Part shown: positions 37,377-48,894 of the stretch, in pieces
Position numbering within the stretch: the first letter of the stretch is position 1
Layout: the number at the start of each line of letters is the position of its first letter
Made by a program: the position numbers and the translations under genes
Notes under the pieces: model-generated
Seen by the model: only the letters and a program-made list of their open reading frames with translations
Databases searched by the model: none
What the model was told of the DNA's origin: nothing
Assembly: GCA_041659285.1 (NCBI GenBank)
Contig: JBAZYO010000018.1
Span: forward strand, 19,859 to 83,858
DNA from: Vicinamibacterales bacterium
Lineage (GTDB): Bacteria; Acidobacteriota; Vicinamibacteria; Vicinamibacterales; UBA2999
DNA: 64,000 nt
Reading direction: 5' to 3'

Positions 37377-38086
37377 TGCAGCGTGAACTGAACCGTCACC
37401 GTCATGATGACCGGCACCGGCACGCCGTTGAGCAAGGTCGGTGTGAAAACCCACTGCCGCACCGCGTCGAGCGCCGCCTGATCCAGCAGAGGGATCGAGC
37501 GCAACACTTTGGCATCCTTCACCGCGCCGTCGGGGCCGATGGTGGCCTCGATGATCACGATGCCCTGCACGCGCGCCGACTGCGCGATCGGCGGATACAC
37601 GGGGCGCACGTCGCGAGTCTTCTGCGGCGGCTTGATGTTGCCGCCCACGCGCACCGGCGCGGCCGGGGGCGGCGGCGGGGGCGGGGGTTCGGGAATGCCG
37701 CCGGTGATGCCACCCGCGACGCCGCCGATAATGCCGCCTTCGACGCCTGACGAGCGCTCGAAGCCGGCTTCCAGCCCGGTCTCAGCCTTGATTTCTTTCG
37801 GCGCCTCGAGCGGAGCCGCGTCGGGGCTCACGTCCATGGGCGGTGGCGGCGCCTTCGCCTCGGGTGGAGGCGGGGGCGGCGGCGGGGGCGGCGGCGGCGG
37901 CGGTGCCGCCACGAACGCCATCATCGACGGCGGCGTCGGCATCATGCCGGTCGCCATCAACGGTACGATTACCAAGGCCGCGACCACCGTCGCCTGGATC
38001 AACATCGTCAGTGGCACCGTGTACCACATCTTGTTGCCCATCTTGATCGACGGATCGACGACATCACCAAACATGTCGCGTGGCAC
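37373..38086 (-). CDS. tonB: TonB energy-transducing protein
   Basis: 237-residue protein linking the ExbB-ExbD motor to outer membrane receptors. A membrane helix (PLTMLIQATVVAALVIVPLMATGMM) is followed by two long polyproline runs (about residues 62-75 and 130-140) that span the periplasm. The TonB C-terminal domain has the typical PVYPPIAQSARVQGIVIIEATIGPDGAVKDAKVLRS...VRQWVFTP. GTG 38086 is chosen because AGGAGG lies 4 bases upstream; ATG 38074 would be 16 bases away. It is first in the order tonB-exbB-exbD-exbD. Confidence 0.92.
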   Translation of the reverse strand: MPRDMFGDVVDPSIKMGNKMWYTVPLTMLIQATVVAALVIVPLMATGMMPTPPSMMAFVAAPPPPPPPPPPPPPPEAKAPPPPMDVSPDAAPLEAPKEIKAETGLEAGFERSSGVEGGIIGGVAGGITGGIPEPPPPPPPPAAPVRVGGNIKPPQKTRDVRPVYPPIAQSARVQGIVIIEATIGPDGAVKDAKVLRSIPLLDQAALDAVRQWVFTPTLLNGVPVPVIMTVTVQFTLQ

Positions 38087-38420
38087 TGTTCCTCCTGCTT
38101 TCAGGTGCTGGACACGCCCCGATGGCCTGTCCCGGCACTAACCGCGGCGGTAAAAGACCGCCGATTATCCCAACGCCGAAAACCGCTGTCAACGCCGGGT
38201 CCCGTCCGAGTTACGGGCCGCTGTCTTCAATTAGACACCGGTTCCCGCGATCGGCTCCCTGAAAAAACGCCGAGGGGCCAGACCCCTGCGGCACAAAACC
38301 AGTAGGGTCTGACCCCTCTCGTAATGCCCGGCGATTCTAGTCGTGCTTGAATCCCCGCGTCAACGGCTGGATCGGTAAAAACCCATGTAATTACCGCATG
38401 GTTACCAACTGTTACAAACC
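38087..38420. other. Intergenic region between tonB and hppA
   Basis: A 334-base gap upstream of tonB and downstream of hppA, both on the minus strand. It must hold the tonB promoter. Its only clear structure is the pair of ggggtc-family palindromes at 38273-38317. I see no coding sequence. Confidence 0.5.
38273..38317. repeat. Two ggggtc-family palindromes
   Basis: Copies aggggccagacccct (38273-38287) and agggtctgacccct (38304-38317), the same family as 26055-26155 and 60543-60613. Here both copies are purely intergenic, 104 bases beyond the hppA stop. Confidence 0.8.
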
Positions 38421-40887
<2,467 letters not shown>

Positions 40888-40910
<23 letters not shown>

Positions 40911-41508
40911 CGTGTCCTGTCCTCGTACTGATCTGCGGGGGCAGCGCCATGCCGCCCGTTAGGAAAATCCGCACGCCATCTTCAACCGACAAATCCGGAA
41001 ATGACGCCTGGCTGCGGGGGTAGACCACCACGTCACCGAGATACAGGTGATTGGTCGGCACATACACCGCCACCATCGCTTCCGGCCCGTTCCCGCGATC
41101 CAGGGTGAACTCCCGCGTCAGGAACCCGAGCACCAGGCCCCGCCGCGAATCGTCCACGATCACCACCTTCTTGAAGCCCGTTTCACTGTCGGGCGAGAAG
41201 GCGGCCACCAGCTGCCTCACCGGCGCATACACGGTCTTGAACAGCGGCACGTTCAGCAGCCACTGTTCCCCGCGCCTCAGGATGCGCCGGCCCAACACGT
41301 TGGTAGCCAGCGCGCCAGCCAGCAGGATGACGGCGGCCGTGATCAACACGCCCAGCCCCGGCACCTCGCGGCCGATCAGGTTCGTCGACAGCGGCGTCGC
41401 CACCCCGTCGATGAAGCGGAACAGCCAGACCAGCGTGACTACCGTGATGAACAACGGCACCGTCACCACCAGGCCGGTCAGGAAGCTCCGGCGCAGCCAG
41501 GGCATCAT
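40888..41508 (-). CDS. DUF502-family membrane protein
   Basis: 206-residue protein with two N-terminal membrane helices (FLTGLVVTVPLFITVVTLVWLFRFI and PGLGVLITAAVILLAGALATNVLG). A soluble domain follows with the DUF502 landmarks PLFKTVYAPVRQLVAAF, FKKVVIVD and VYVPTNHLYLGDVVVYPR. The biochemical function is unknown. It sits 3 bases after uppP and overlaps hppA, so it is tightly co-expressed with envelope genes. Confidence 0.85.
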
Positions 41509-41511
41509 GGC

Positions 41512-42327
41512 TCAAGCCGCCCGCGACCACAGCCACGCGAACGTGACCGCCGCCAGCGCCAGCCGGTAGTAGGCAAAACCCGCCAGCGAGTGCCCCGCAA
41601 GATACCGCAGAAAGTACTTCACCGTGACATAGCCGACGATCGCCGACACCACCAGGCCCACGGCCATCAACGTGTACGGCGCGCCCGCCATGCCGACGTC
41701 CGCCAGGGCGATGGTTTCCTTCACCGCCACCGCGAACACCGCCGGCAGGCTCATCAGGAACACGAAACGGGCCGCCGATTCGCGCCGCAGCCCCAGGAAC
41801 AGGCTGACAATCAGCGTCGAACCCGAGCGCGACAGGCCCGGGGCCAGGGCGGCGGCCTGCGCCACGCCAATCGCCAGGGCCTCACCGAACCCGAGGGACC
41901 GCGCATCCCGGTCCTGGCGGCCGATGCGTTCCACCCACAGCAAGCCGATGCTGCCGATCACCAGGTTCACGGCCACTATCAACGGCGTCCGCACGCGCGC
42001 TTCGATCACATCACCCAACAGCCCGCCCACAATCACCACCGGTATCGTGCCCACGATGATCAGCCGGCCGAGCCGTTCCCATTCGCCGTCACGGCCGGTC
42101 AGCGCTCCCGGCGCGGCGGCGATCAATTGCGCCACGTCAGCCCGGAAGTAGGCCACCACCGCGAGCAGCGTCCCGACGTGACAGGCCGCATCGAACGGAA
42201 TCCCGAACCGGCCGGGATCCCAGCCGAAAAACGCCCGCGCCAGGATCAGGTGACCCGAACTGGAGACCGGCAGGAACTCGGTGAGTCCCTGGACAACGCC
42301 CAGCAGCACGGCGGAAAACAGATCCAC
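41512..42327 (-). CDS. uppP: Undecaprenyl-diphosphatase UppP (BacA)
   Basis: Inner membrane phosphatase, 271 residues, that dephosphorylates undecaprenyl diphosphate so the lipid carrier can be reused in peptidoglycan and polysaccharide synthesis. Conserved motifs are EFLPVSSSGHLI near the N-terminus and APGLSRSGSTL in the second half. It starts 9 bases after secF and ends 3 bases before the DUF502 gene. Confidence 0.95.
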   Translation of the reverse strand: MDLFSAVLLGVVQGLTEFLPVSSSGHLILARAFFGWDPGRFGIPFDAACHVGTLLAVVAYFRADVAQLIAAAPGALTGRDGEWERLGRLIIVGTIPVVIVGGLLGDVIEARVRTPLIVAVNLVIGSIGLLWVERIGRQDRDARSLGFGEALAIGVAQAAALAPGLSRSGSTLIVSLFLGLRRESAARFVFLMSLPAVFAVAVKETIALADVGMAGAPYTLMAVGLVVSAIVGYVTVKYFLRYLAGHSLAGFAYYRLALAAVTFAWLWSRAA

Positions 42328-42336
42328 GAAGTGGTG

Positions 42337-43272
42337 CTACGAGGCCTTGCGCGTGCCCTGCGTGCGGCCCTTGGCCTGCTTGCCGCCCAGGATGATCGCA
42401 ATCGCCGAGGCGATGAAAATGGTTGAATACGTGCCGCTGACGATGCCCACGAGCATGGTGAAGGCGAAGCCTTCGAGCACCTCGCCGCCGAACAGGAACA
42501 GGGAGAGCACCGCGAGGAACGTGGTGCCGGCCGTGATCAGCGTGCGGCCCAGGGTCTGGTTGACGCTCAGGTTGACGACGCTCTCGAGCGAATCGCGGCG
42601 CTTGCTCTTCAGGTTCTCGCGGACGCGGTCGAAGACGACAATCGTGTCGTTCACCGAATAACCGGTGATCGCCAGGATCGCCGCCACCACGTTGAGCGAC
42701 AGGTCGTAGTTGAAGTAGAACAGGAACGCCAGCGTCACGAACACGTCGTGCAGCGTCGCCGCAATCGCGCCAATCGCAAACGCGAAGCGGAAGCGGAGCC
42801 CGATGTAGATGGTAATGCCGAGGATCGACGCCAGCGTGGCGTAGATGCCCTTGCGCTGCAGGTCGGCGCCGATCACGGGACCGACAATCTCCTGGCTGCG
42901 CACCTCGAACTTGCCGAGGTTGGCCTGGGTGATCGCGGCGACCACGGCCTTGGCGTTCTGCTCGAGCGCCGCGCCCTCTTCCGTGGTCAACTGCGGCAGG
43001 CGAACCAGGATCTCGTGATTCGCCTCATCGCCGTAACTCTGGATGACGTTCTCACCGGTCATCGTCGCGGCCAGCGCCGTGCGCACTTGATCCACCGACG
43101 TCGGCTGCTCGAACTTGACGACGACGATGGTGCCGCCCGAGAAGTCGATGCCGAGCGGCACCCCCTTGGTGACGGCATAGCCGGCTCCGGCCAGGACGAC
43201 GATCGCCGACAGCGCGAGCGCATGCCAGCGCCACTTGATGAAATCGTAGGTAGCGTTATCGAAGATGGCCAT
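42337..43272 (-). CDS. secF: Protein translocase subunit SecF
   Basis: Partner of SecD in the proton-motive-force-driven late stage of Sec protein export. The 311-residue protein has the typical SecF start (YDFIKWRWHALALSAIVVL). GIDFSGGT marks the periplasmic domain, and the TM4-6 region has ITGYSVNDTIVVFDRVREN. It follows secD with 4 bases between. Confidence 0.96.
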   Translation of the reverse strand: MAIFDNATYDFIKWRWHALALSAIVVLAGAGYAVTKGVPLGIDFSGGTIVVVKFEQPTSVDQVRTALAATMTGENVIQSYGDEANHEILVRLPQLTTEEGAALEQNAKAVVAAITQANLGKFEVRSQEIVGPVIGADLQRKGIYATLASILGITIYIGLRFRFAFAIGAIAATLHDVFVTLAFLFYFNYDLSLNVVAAILAITGYSVNDTIVVFDRVRENLKSKRRDSLESVVNLSVNQTLGRTLITAGTTFLAVLSLFLFGGEVLEGFAFTMLVGIVSGTYSTIFIASAIAIILGGKQAKGRTQGTRKAS

Positions 43273-43276
43273 ATGA

Positions 43277-44833
43277 CTAAATCGAAAGCTTCGCGACCTG
43301 GCGCCGTGACAGGCCCAGCTCGAACAGGGTTCGCGAAACGAAGTATGCCGTGAACACGTTGGAGAGGAGGCCGATGGTCAGCGTCATCGCAAAACCACGG
43401 ATAGGACCGGTACCGAACTGGAACAGGAACGCCGCCGAAATCAGCGACGCCACGTGCGTGTCAAGAATGGTGAGCAGCACGCGATCGAAGCCCGCCGCCA
43501 CCGCCTGCTTCACGCCCTTGCCGGCGCGGAGCTCTTCCTTGATGCGCTCGAAGATCAGGACGTTCGAGTCGACGCCCATGCCGATGGTGAGAATGAAGCC
43601 GGCAATGCCCGGCAGCGTCATCGTCGCGCCGACATACGCCATCAGGCCCAGCAGCAGGATCAGGTTGATGGCAATCGAGATCAACGCGTTGAAGCCCGCC
43701 AGCTTGTAATAGAACAGCATGAACAGCGTGACCAGCAGCAGGCCGCCCAGCGCCGCGGTGACGCCGGCGCGAATCGAATCGGCGCCGAGCGACGGACCGA
43801 CCGTGCGCTCTTCGAGGTAAGTCAGCGATGCCGGCAGCGCGCCCGAGCGCAACACCAGCGACAGGTCCTGCGATTCCTGGTTCGTGAAGTTGCCGGTAAT
43901 ACGGCCTTCATCGTCGATGCGCGACTGAATCTGCGGCGCCGACACCACGCGGCCGTCCATCACGATGGCCAGCTGCTTGCCGATGTTGGCCTGCGTGAAC
44001 ATGCCGAACTTGCGCGCGCCTTCGTTGTTGAGCGAGAAGCTCACCGCCGGCCGGTTGTTCTCGTCGAGCGTCGGCCGCGCGTTGCGCAGGTCGCGGCCGG
44101 TCACCGCTGGCACACGGCGGACCGCGTAGTAGCCGGTGCTGGCCGGCTGGCCGGGAGCGCCCTCGATGGTGCCCGGCAGGACGTGGAGGTCGGGCGGCAC
44201 GTTGCCCGAGTAGGCCGCGCGCGCGGAGGCCTCATCCGGGAACGGGCCCTGCTCCACCTGCTTGAGTTCCAGCAGGGCCGTGGAGCGGATGATTTCTTTC
44301 GCGCGATTCACGTCGGTGACGCCGGGCAGCTGCACCAGGATCTGGTCGGCCGCGCTGTGACGCGCCACGATCGGTTCGGCCACGCCCAACTCGTTGACGC
44401 GGCGCTCGATGGTCTGCAGCGCCTGGTTCACCGTGTCTTCGCGCAACTGGACGACGATGTTCGGCTTGAGCGTGAACGTGTAACCACCCGCGCCGGACGC
44501 GCGGTCGTAGTTCACTTCCACCTCGGTCAGCGCGGCACGGAACGCGCCGTCCTGCTCGGGCGTCACGCCGGTGACGGTGAACGACGTGGCGCCCGCCACC
44601 GCGACGCCGCCGACGGCGATGTTCGCGGTCTTGAGCTGCTCGGCGAGCCGATCCACGGTGGTCTGCGTCTCGAGCTTCAGCGCGTCGTCGGTCTGGACGC
44701 GCATCACGAGGTGGACGCCGCCCTTCAGGTCAAGTCCGAGCCTGACCTTCTGATCGAGCGGATAAAACGACCACACGGCCAGCGCCGTGACACCGAGGAT
44801 GACGATGAGTTTCCAACGAAGGTTCTTCGACAT
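43277..44833 (-). CDS. secD: Protein translocase subunit SecD
   Basis: 518-residue membrane subunit of the SecDF-YajC complex. The N-terminal helix is followed by LGLDLKGGVHLVMRV, and the large periplasmic P1 domain holds the ERRVNELGVAEP block. The C-terminal helices include PGIAGFILTIGMGVDSNVLIFERIKEELR. It lies 3 bases after yajC and 4 before secF. Confidence 0.96.
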   Translation of the reverse strand: MSKNLRWKLIVILGVTALAVWSFYPLDQKVRLGLDLKGGVHLVMRVQTDDALKLETQTTVDRLAEQLKTANIAVGGVAVAGATSFTVTGVTPEQDGAFRAALTEVEVNYDRASGAGGYTFTLKPNIVVQLREDTVNQALQTIERRVNELGVAEPIVARHSAADQILVQLPGVTDVNRAKEIIRSTALLELKQVEQGPFPDEASARAAYSGNVPPDLHVLPGTIEGAPGQPASTGYYAVRRVPAVTGRDLRNARPTLDENNRPAVSFSLNNEGARKFGMFTQANIGKQLAIVMDGRVVSAPQIQSRIDDEGRITGNFTNQESQDLSLVLRSGALPASLTYLEERTVGPSLGADSIRAGVTAALGGLLLVTLFMLFYYKLAGFNALISIAINLILLLGLMAYVGATMTLPGIAGFILTIGMGVDSNVLIFERIKEELRAGKGVKQAVAAGFDRVLLTILDTHVASLISAAFLFQFGTGPIRGFAMTLTIGLLSNVFTAYFVSRTLFELGLSRRQVAKLSI

Positions 44834-44836
44834 GGC

Positions 44837-45187
44837 TTATGTATTCGGGGCTTCGACGATGGGGGCCTGGCCCTGGTATCCGACGATGGCGGCCTTGGAA
44901 ACATCCACACGGACGTTGGGCGCGACCTGGAGTTGCACGACCTGGTCGCTGATCTTCGCGATCGAGCCGTAGAGGCCGCCGGTCGTCACCACCTTGTCGC
45001 CCGCTTTCAGGGCGTCCAGGAACTCCTGGACCTTTTTCTGCTTCTTTTTCATGGGAAGCAGGATGACGAAATAGAAGATCGCGAGTACGAGCGCGAAGGG
45101 AATGAGCTGAATGAGCGGGCTCACCTGTGAATCAGGCGACGCAGCCAGCGCGAACAGGGGTGCGATAAGGGGATCCGTCGTGGTCAT
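44837..45187 (-). CDS. yajC: Preprotein translocase subunit YajC
   Basis: Small single-helix membrane protein, 116 residues, associated with SecDF. The helix IQLIPFALVLAIFYFVILLP is followed by the hallmark MKKKQKKVQEFLDALKAGDKVVTTGGLYG. The start overlaps the tgt stop by 4 bases, so it is coupled to tgt. Confidence 0.94.
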   Translation of the reverse strand: MTTTDPLIAPLFALAASPDSQVSPLIQLIPFALVLAIFYFVILLPMKKKQKKVQEFLDALKAGDKVVTTGGLYGSIAKISDQVVQLQVAPNVRVDVSKAAIVGYQGQAPIVEAPNT

Positions 45188-46350
45188 GAAATCAACGCGC
45201 GGCGGGTAAAAGTCCGATGGAAACCTTGCCTGAAATCTTCGAACCTGCCGAACGCTATAGCCTCCCTAATCCGCCGCATGGTGTCAAGGTAAAAGCTGAG
45301 GTTATGCAACGTGTTAAGGGTGCCTCCGGTCATCTCCCCGGCCATGAAGAGATGCCGCAAATAGGCCCTGGAAAAGTTCCGGCAGGTGTAGCAGCCGCAC
45401 GCCGGATCGACCGGCCCATCGTCCTCGGCAAACTGGGCATTCTTGATGTTGAGGGGCCCTTCGCTGGTGAAGAGTTGGCCATTCCGGGCATTGCGCGTGG
45501 GCATCACGCAGTCGAACATGTCGATGCCGCGGGCCACGGCCTCCACCAGATCGATGGGCGTGCCGACCCCCATTAAATAGCGTGGCTGATCCACCGGCAG
45601 GAGCGGCGCGGTGGCCTCCACTATTTGGTACATGGTCTCGTTGGGTTCACCGACACTCACGCCGCCGATGGCGTAGCCTTCAAACCCAATAGATACAGTC
45701 AGTTGCGCGCTCTTGGCGCGCAACTCCGGAAACGTCCCGCCCTGGACAATCCCGAACTGCGCCTGGGAAAAGGGGCCGGGGATTTTTTCTGTCGCCGAGG
45801 CGGGAAAAACCCTGCCGGCGGCTTTTAGCTCCAGAAACCGGTCACGGCAGCGCCGAGCCCAGCGGGCGGTCAGCTGGAGAGAGCTGTCGATAATTTCCAC
45901 CGTCGAAGGCAGCGCCGGGCACTCGTCGAGCACCATGGCGATGTCGGAGCCGAGGTTGGCCTGGATCTCGACGGCCTTCTCGGGGGTCAGCAGGTGCGCG
46001 CTGCCGTCGTGGTGCGACCGAAAATGCACCCCTTGCTCCTCGACCTTTCGGCGATCCGAAAGGCTGAAGACCTGGTAGCCGCCACTGTCGGTCAGCATGG
46101 GGCGCGACCAGCCGATGAACTTATGGAGCCCTCCGCGGCGGGCGATCAGCTCATCCCCAGGGCGCAGGTAGAGGTGATAGGTGTTGCCGAGGATGATCTC
46201 GGCGCCCACATCTTCCAAATGCTGAGCCGTGAGGGCTTTGACCGCCCCCTGGGTGCCCACGGGCATGAACGCCGGGGTCTGGATCACGCCGTGCGCGGTG
46301 GTGACGTGTCCCCGCCGCGCGGCGCCGTCGGTGTGAGTAAGGGTGAACAT
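45184..46350 (-). CDS. tgt: Queuine tRNA-ribosyltransferase
   Basis: Exchanges guanine-34 for preQ1 in the anticodon of Asn, Asp, His and Tyr tRNAs. The 388-residue TIM-barrel protein has the catalytic aspartates in PMLTDSGGYQVFSL and GIDMFDCVMPTRNARNG. The zinc site is CGCYTC plus a downstream histidine. It opens the unit tgt-yajC-secD-secF, a conserved bacterial order. It is divergent from ddl with a 70-base gap that must hold both promoters. Confidence 0.96.
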   Translation of the reverse strand: MFTLTHTDGAARRGHVTTAHGVIQTPAFMPVGTQGAVKALTAQHLEDVGAEIILGNTYHLYLRPGDELIARRGGLHKFIGWSRPMLTDSGGYQVFSLSDRRKVEEQGVHFRSHHDGSAHLLTPEKAVEIQANLGSDIAMVLDECPALPSTVEIIDSSLQLTARWARRCRDRFLELKAAGRVFPASATEKIPGPFSQAQFGIVQGGTFPELRAKSAQLTVSIGFEGYAIGGVSVGEPNETMYQIVEATAPLLPVDQPRYLMGVGTPIDLVEAVARGIDMFDCVMPTRNARNGQLFTSEGPLNIKNAQFAEDDGPVDPACGCYTCRNFSRAYLRHLFMAGEMTGGTLNTLHNLSFYLDTMRRIREAIAFGRFEDFRQGFHRTFTRRALIS

Positions 46351-46408
46351 CGGGGCTGGCTTTGGCGCGGCGGCCTATTGCAGATTCTGCAAAAGATCCC
46401 CGACCCCT

Positions 46409-46414
46409 TATTAT
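46409..46414 (+). promoter_or_regulatory. Candidate -10 box placing the ddl mRNA start at its GTG
   Basis: TATTAT at 46409-46414 ends 6 bases before GTG 46421. If used as a -10 box, transcription would begin at or next to the start codon, giving a leaderless mRNA. No ribosome binding site is seen between them, and no clear -35 was found. Confidence 0.35.
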
Positions 46415-46420
46415 CACTGA

Positions 46421-47590
46421 GTGAAGAAGTTGCGCGTGGGTGTCATTTATGGCGGCCGTTCCGGCGAGCACGAAGTGTCGGTGACCTCGGCGGCCTCAAT
46501 TTTCAAGTCGATCGATCGCGCGCGCTACGAGCCCGTCCCGATCCGGATCGAAAAAGACGGACGGTGGACGCTCGCGGATCGGCCGCCGACGGCGCTGTCG
46601 GCGGCGGAAGTGATCCATCAGGCCCGCGCGTCGCAGGCGCGGCCGGCGCGAGCGGGCCGCGATTCGTTGTTTGCGCCGTACCCGTCGGCCGACACGCTGA
46701 TCACCGTGGAGCGCCGCACCACGTCTGACGGCAGCACGCCGGCCGACGTCGAGCGCGCCGTGGTGACGGGCCTGGGCCTCGACGTGGTCTTCCCGGTGCT
46801 CCACGGCCCGTACGGGGAAGACGGCACGGTGCAAGGGCTGCTCGAGCTGGCCAACGTGCCCTACGTGGGTCCGGGCGTGCTCGCCTCGGCGGCCGGCATG
46901 GACAAGGCGGTCATGAAGGTGTTGTTCGCCGCGGCCGGGTTGCCCGTCGTGGCCTCGCGCGCCTTTGTGCGCGCCGACTGGACGCGCAACCGCGAAGGCG
47001 TGCTGGCCGGCATTGCCGCGCTGGGCTTCCCGCTGTTCGTGAAGCCGGCCAACCTCGGCTCGAGCGTTGGCATCTCCAAGGTGAAGACGCCGGCCGAACT
47101 GATTCCGGCCATCGAGGCGGCGCTCGAGTTCGATCGCAAGGTGATTGTCGAAGCCGGCGTCGTCAACGCGCGCGAGATCGAATGCGCGGTGCTCGGCAAC
47201 GACGACCCGGAGACGTCGGTGCCTGGCGAGATTATCCCATCGCGCGAGTTCTACGACTACGAGGCGAAGTACCTGGACGAAGGCTCGAAGAGCCTGATTC
47301 CGGCGGACCTGCCGGCCGCGGTGGCCGCCGAGGTGCGGCGCCTGACGGTGGCGGCGTTCAAGGCGATTGACGCGGCGGGGCTGGCGCGCGTGGACTTCCT
47401 GCTATCGCGCGACAGCGGCGCCATCTTCGTCAACGAGATCAACACCATGCCGGGCTTCACCAACATCAGCATGTATTCCAAGATGTGGGAGGCCAGCGGC
47501 GTCGGTTATGCGGCGCTGGTCGATCGGCTGATCCAGCTGGCGCTGGCGCGCCACGCTGAAAAGCAACAGCTCCGCACGAGCGCGCTATGA
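46421..47590 (+). CDS. ddl: D-alanine--D-alanine ligase
   Basis: Cytoplasmic ATP-grasp enzyme, 389 residues, that makes the D-Ala-D-Ala dipeptide for peptidoglycan. Motifs are VIYGGRSGEHEVSVTSA at the N-terminus, FPVLHGPYGEDG, FVKPANLGSSVGISKV and NEINTMPGFT. The omega-loop sequence EFYDYEAKYL has the tyrosine found in D-Ala rather than D-lactate ligases, so no vancomycin-type specificity is expected. The GTG start has no visible ribosome binding site. The stop overlaps the next start (ATGA). Confidence 0.96.
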   Translation: MKKLRVGVIYGGRSGEHEVSVTSAASIFKSIDRARYEPVPIRIEKDGRWTLADRPPTALSAAEVIHQARASQARPARAGRDSLFAPYPSADTLITVERRTTSDGSTPADVERAVVTGLGLDVVFPVLHGPYGEDGTVQGLLELANVPYVGPGVLASAAGMDKAVMKVLFAAAGLPVVASRAFVRADWTRNREGVLAGIAALGFPLFVKPANLGSSVGISKVKTPAELIPAIEAALEFDRKVIVEAGVVNAREIECAVLGNDDPETSVPGEIIPSREFYDYEAKYLDEGSKSLIPADLPAAVAAEVRRLTVAAFKAIDAAGLARVDFLLSRDSGAIFVNEINTMPGFTNISMYSKMWEASGVGYAALVDRLIQLALARHAEKQQLRTSAL

Positions 47591-48660
47591 GACTAAGGTG
47601 CCTGGGGTGCCTCGCGTGCCTGGGGTGCCTATGGGTTGGTGCCCTGTGCCAGGTGCTTGAGGCGGCCGAGCCGCAGCAGGGCATCACCGCCGCGCCCCTC
47701 GTCGCCAAGGCCTATGACGCCATTCTCGACGCCGACTTCGATCGGGTGCGGGCGGACCTGCCGGCGACGTGCGGTCCGCCTTCGCCGAAGGGCTTCGGCG
47801 GGACAAGCCCGGCGCCGCGGGTCGCCTGCCTCGGCCTCGAGGCCCTGAGCCTGTGGTGGCAGATTCAACTGGATCCCGAGAGCCTCGCGCTCGATCCGGC
47901 GTTCAAGGCCAAGGTCGAGGAGGCGATCGCCGATGCCGAGCGGATGACCGAGGCCGAACCCAATCGCGCCGAGGGCTGGTTCTACCTCGGGGCCGCCTAC
48001 GGCGCGCGGGCGCAGTGGCGCGTGCACCGGGTCGAGCGGCTGGCGGCGGCGCGAGACGGCAAGCGGATCAAGGCGGCGCTCGAGCGGGCGCTGGCGCTGG
48101 ACCCGGCCATGCACGACGCGGAATTCGGCATCGGCATGTACCGCTACTACGCCGACGTGGCGCCGGCTGTGCTGAAGTTCCTGCGCTGGTTGCTGCAGCT
48201 CCCGGGCGGCAACCGGGTCGAGGGGCTGCAGCAGCTCGAGCGCGCCGCCACCCAGGGCCAGCTGGTTCGCGGCGAGGCGCAGTTCCAGATCCACGTCATC
48301 TACCTCTGGTACGAAAACAAGTGGCGCGAGGCCATCGGCCTGGTCCGCTCGCTGCAGGAGCGCTACCCGCACAATCCGCTCTTCTACAGAATCGAGGCCG
48401 AGATCCTGGACGTGTACTTTCACGACCCAGAGGCGAGCCTTCGCGCCTCGGAGCGGCTGCTCGCGCTGGCCCGCGCCGAATCGGTGAACCGGCCGGGGCT
48501 GGCGGAGACGGTGGCGCGCCTGAACATGGCGCGGCAACTGCGCGCGCTCAAGCGGACCAGCGCCGCCATCGATCAACTCGACGCGATCATCGCCGCCGCG
48601 CCCAGCGCGCCCGCCGGCGCGCTGGCCCGCGCGCAGCGCATGCGACGCGAGATCCGATAG
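47587..48660 (+). CDS. Secreted TPR-like protein
   Basis: 357-residue exported protein with helical repeat segments (NRAEGWFYLGAAYGARAQWRVH; RALALDPAMHDAEFGIGMYRYYADVAPAVLKFLRWLLQLPGG; PHNPLFYRIEAEILDVYF). The signal peptide is unusual: residues 5-16 read as four CLx tripeptides (CLG CLA CLG CLW) encoded by a 9-bp tandem repeat. A palindrome at 47774-47804 encodes SPKGFGGTSP inside the protein. It is translationally coupled to ddl through ATGA. Function is unknown. Confidence 0.7.
   Translation: MRLRCLGCLACLGCLWVGALCQVLEAAEPQQGITAAPLVAKAYDAILDADFDRVRADLPATCGPPSPKGFGGTSPAPRVACLGLEALSLWWQIQLDPESLALDPAFKAKVEEAIADAERMTEAEPNRAEGWFYLGAAYGARAQWRVHRVERLAAARDGKRIKAALERALALDPAMHDAEFGIGMYRYYADVAPAVLKFLRWLLQLPGGNRVEGLQQLERAATQGQLVRGEAQFQIHVIYLWYENKWREAIGLVRSLQERYPHNPLFYRIEAEILDVYFHDPEASLRASERLLALARAESVNRPGLAETVARLNMARQLRALKRTSAAIDQLDAIIAAAPSAPAGALARAQRMRREIR
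47598..47633 (+). repeat. 9-bp tandem repeat, four copies, inside a signal-peptide coding region
   Basis: Units ggtgcctgg, ggtgcctcg, cgtgcctgg and ggtgcctat at 47598-47633. Being a multiple of three, copy-number change would lengthen or shorten the hydrophobic signal by three residues without a frameshift. Confidence 0.8.
47774..47804. repeat. Palindromic repeat embedded in a coding sequence
   Basis: Arms gtccgccttcgccgaag and cttcggcgggac give a near-perfect hairpin. It encodes SPKGFGGTSP-like residues between two otherwise TPR-like segments, as expected of an in-frame REP-type insertion. Confidence 0.6.
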
Positions 48661-48704
48661 CGAGCCTACAGATCCGTAGGCGACGATCCGACACGTCCTC
48701 TTGA

Positions 48705-48737
48705 GGGCGCGATCGGCCAGAGCGATCGGCCCGTTTG
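48705..48737 (+). terminator. Possible weak terminator after the ddl-TPR unit
   Basis: Imperfect hairpin with gggcgcgatcg (48705-48715) pairing to cgatcggccc (48723-48732), followed by gtttgttg. The T-run is interrupted, so strength is doubtful. Confidence 0.35.
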
Positions 48738-48761
48738 TTGACAATCACAAACGCTTTGTGC

Positions 48762-48789
48762 TTGACAAGATGAATTTCTCATCCATAAT
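48762..48789 (+). promoter_or_regulatory. Strong sigma-70-type promoter for the first Lys/Ala micropeptide gene
   Basis: A perfect -35 hexamer TTGACA (48762-48767) and a -10 CATAAT (48784-48789, five of six matches) are separated by 16 bases. The surrounding 50 bases are AT-rich against the GC-rich background. Transcription would start near 48796, leaving a leader of about 100 bases before ATG 48895. Confidence 0.65.
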
Positions 48790-48894
48790 CTACATCTGGT
48801 ATGAGGGAGCAAGGCTCAGGCCACTGATTGTGAACACGTAAAAACAATCAGCGGTCGCCATCAGGCAAGAGTCACCCCCCATCAGGAGAGAACA

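Noticed and set aside
37640..37910. Long GGC/GGG-rich runs that look like a simple repeat
   Set aside because: They encode the polyproline linkers of TonB and are explained by the protein.
48661..48760. Possible tRNA or other structured RNA after the TPR gene
   Set aside because: Only small hairpins such as cctac/gtagg are present. No acceptor stem, T-loop motif or CCA end can be assembled.
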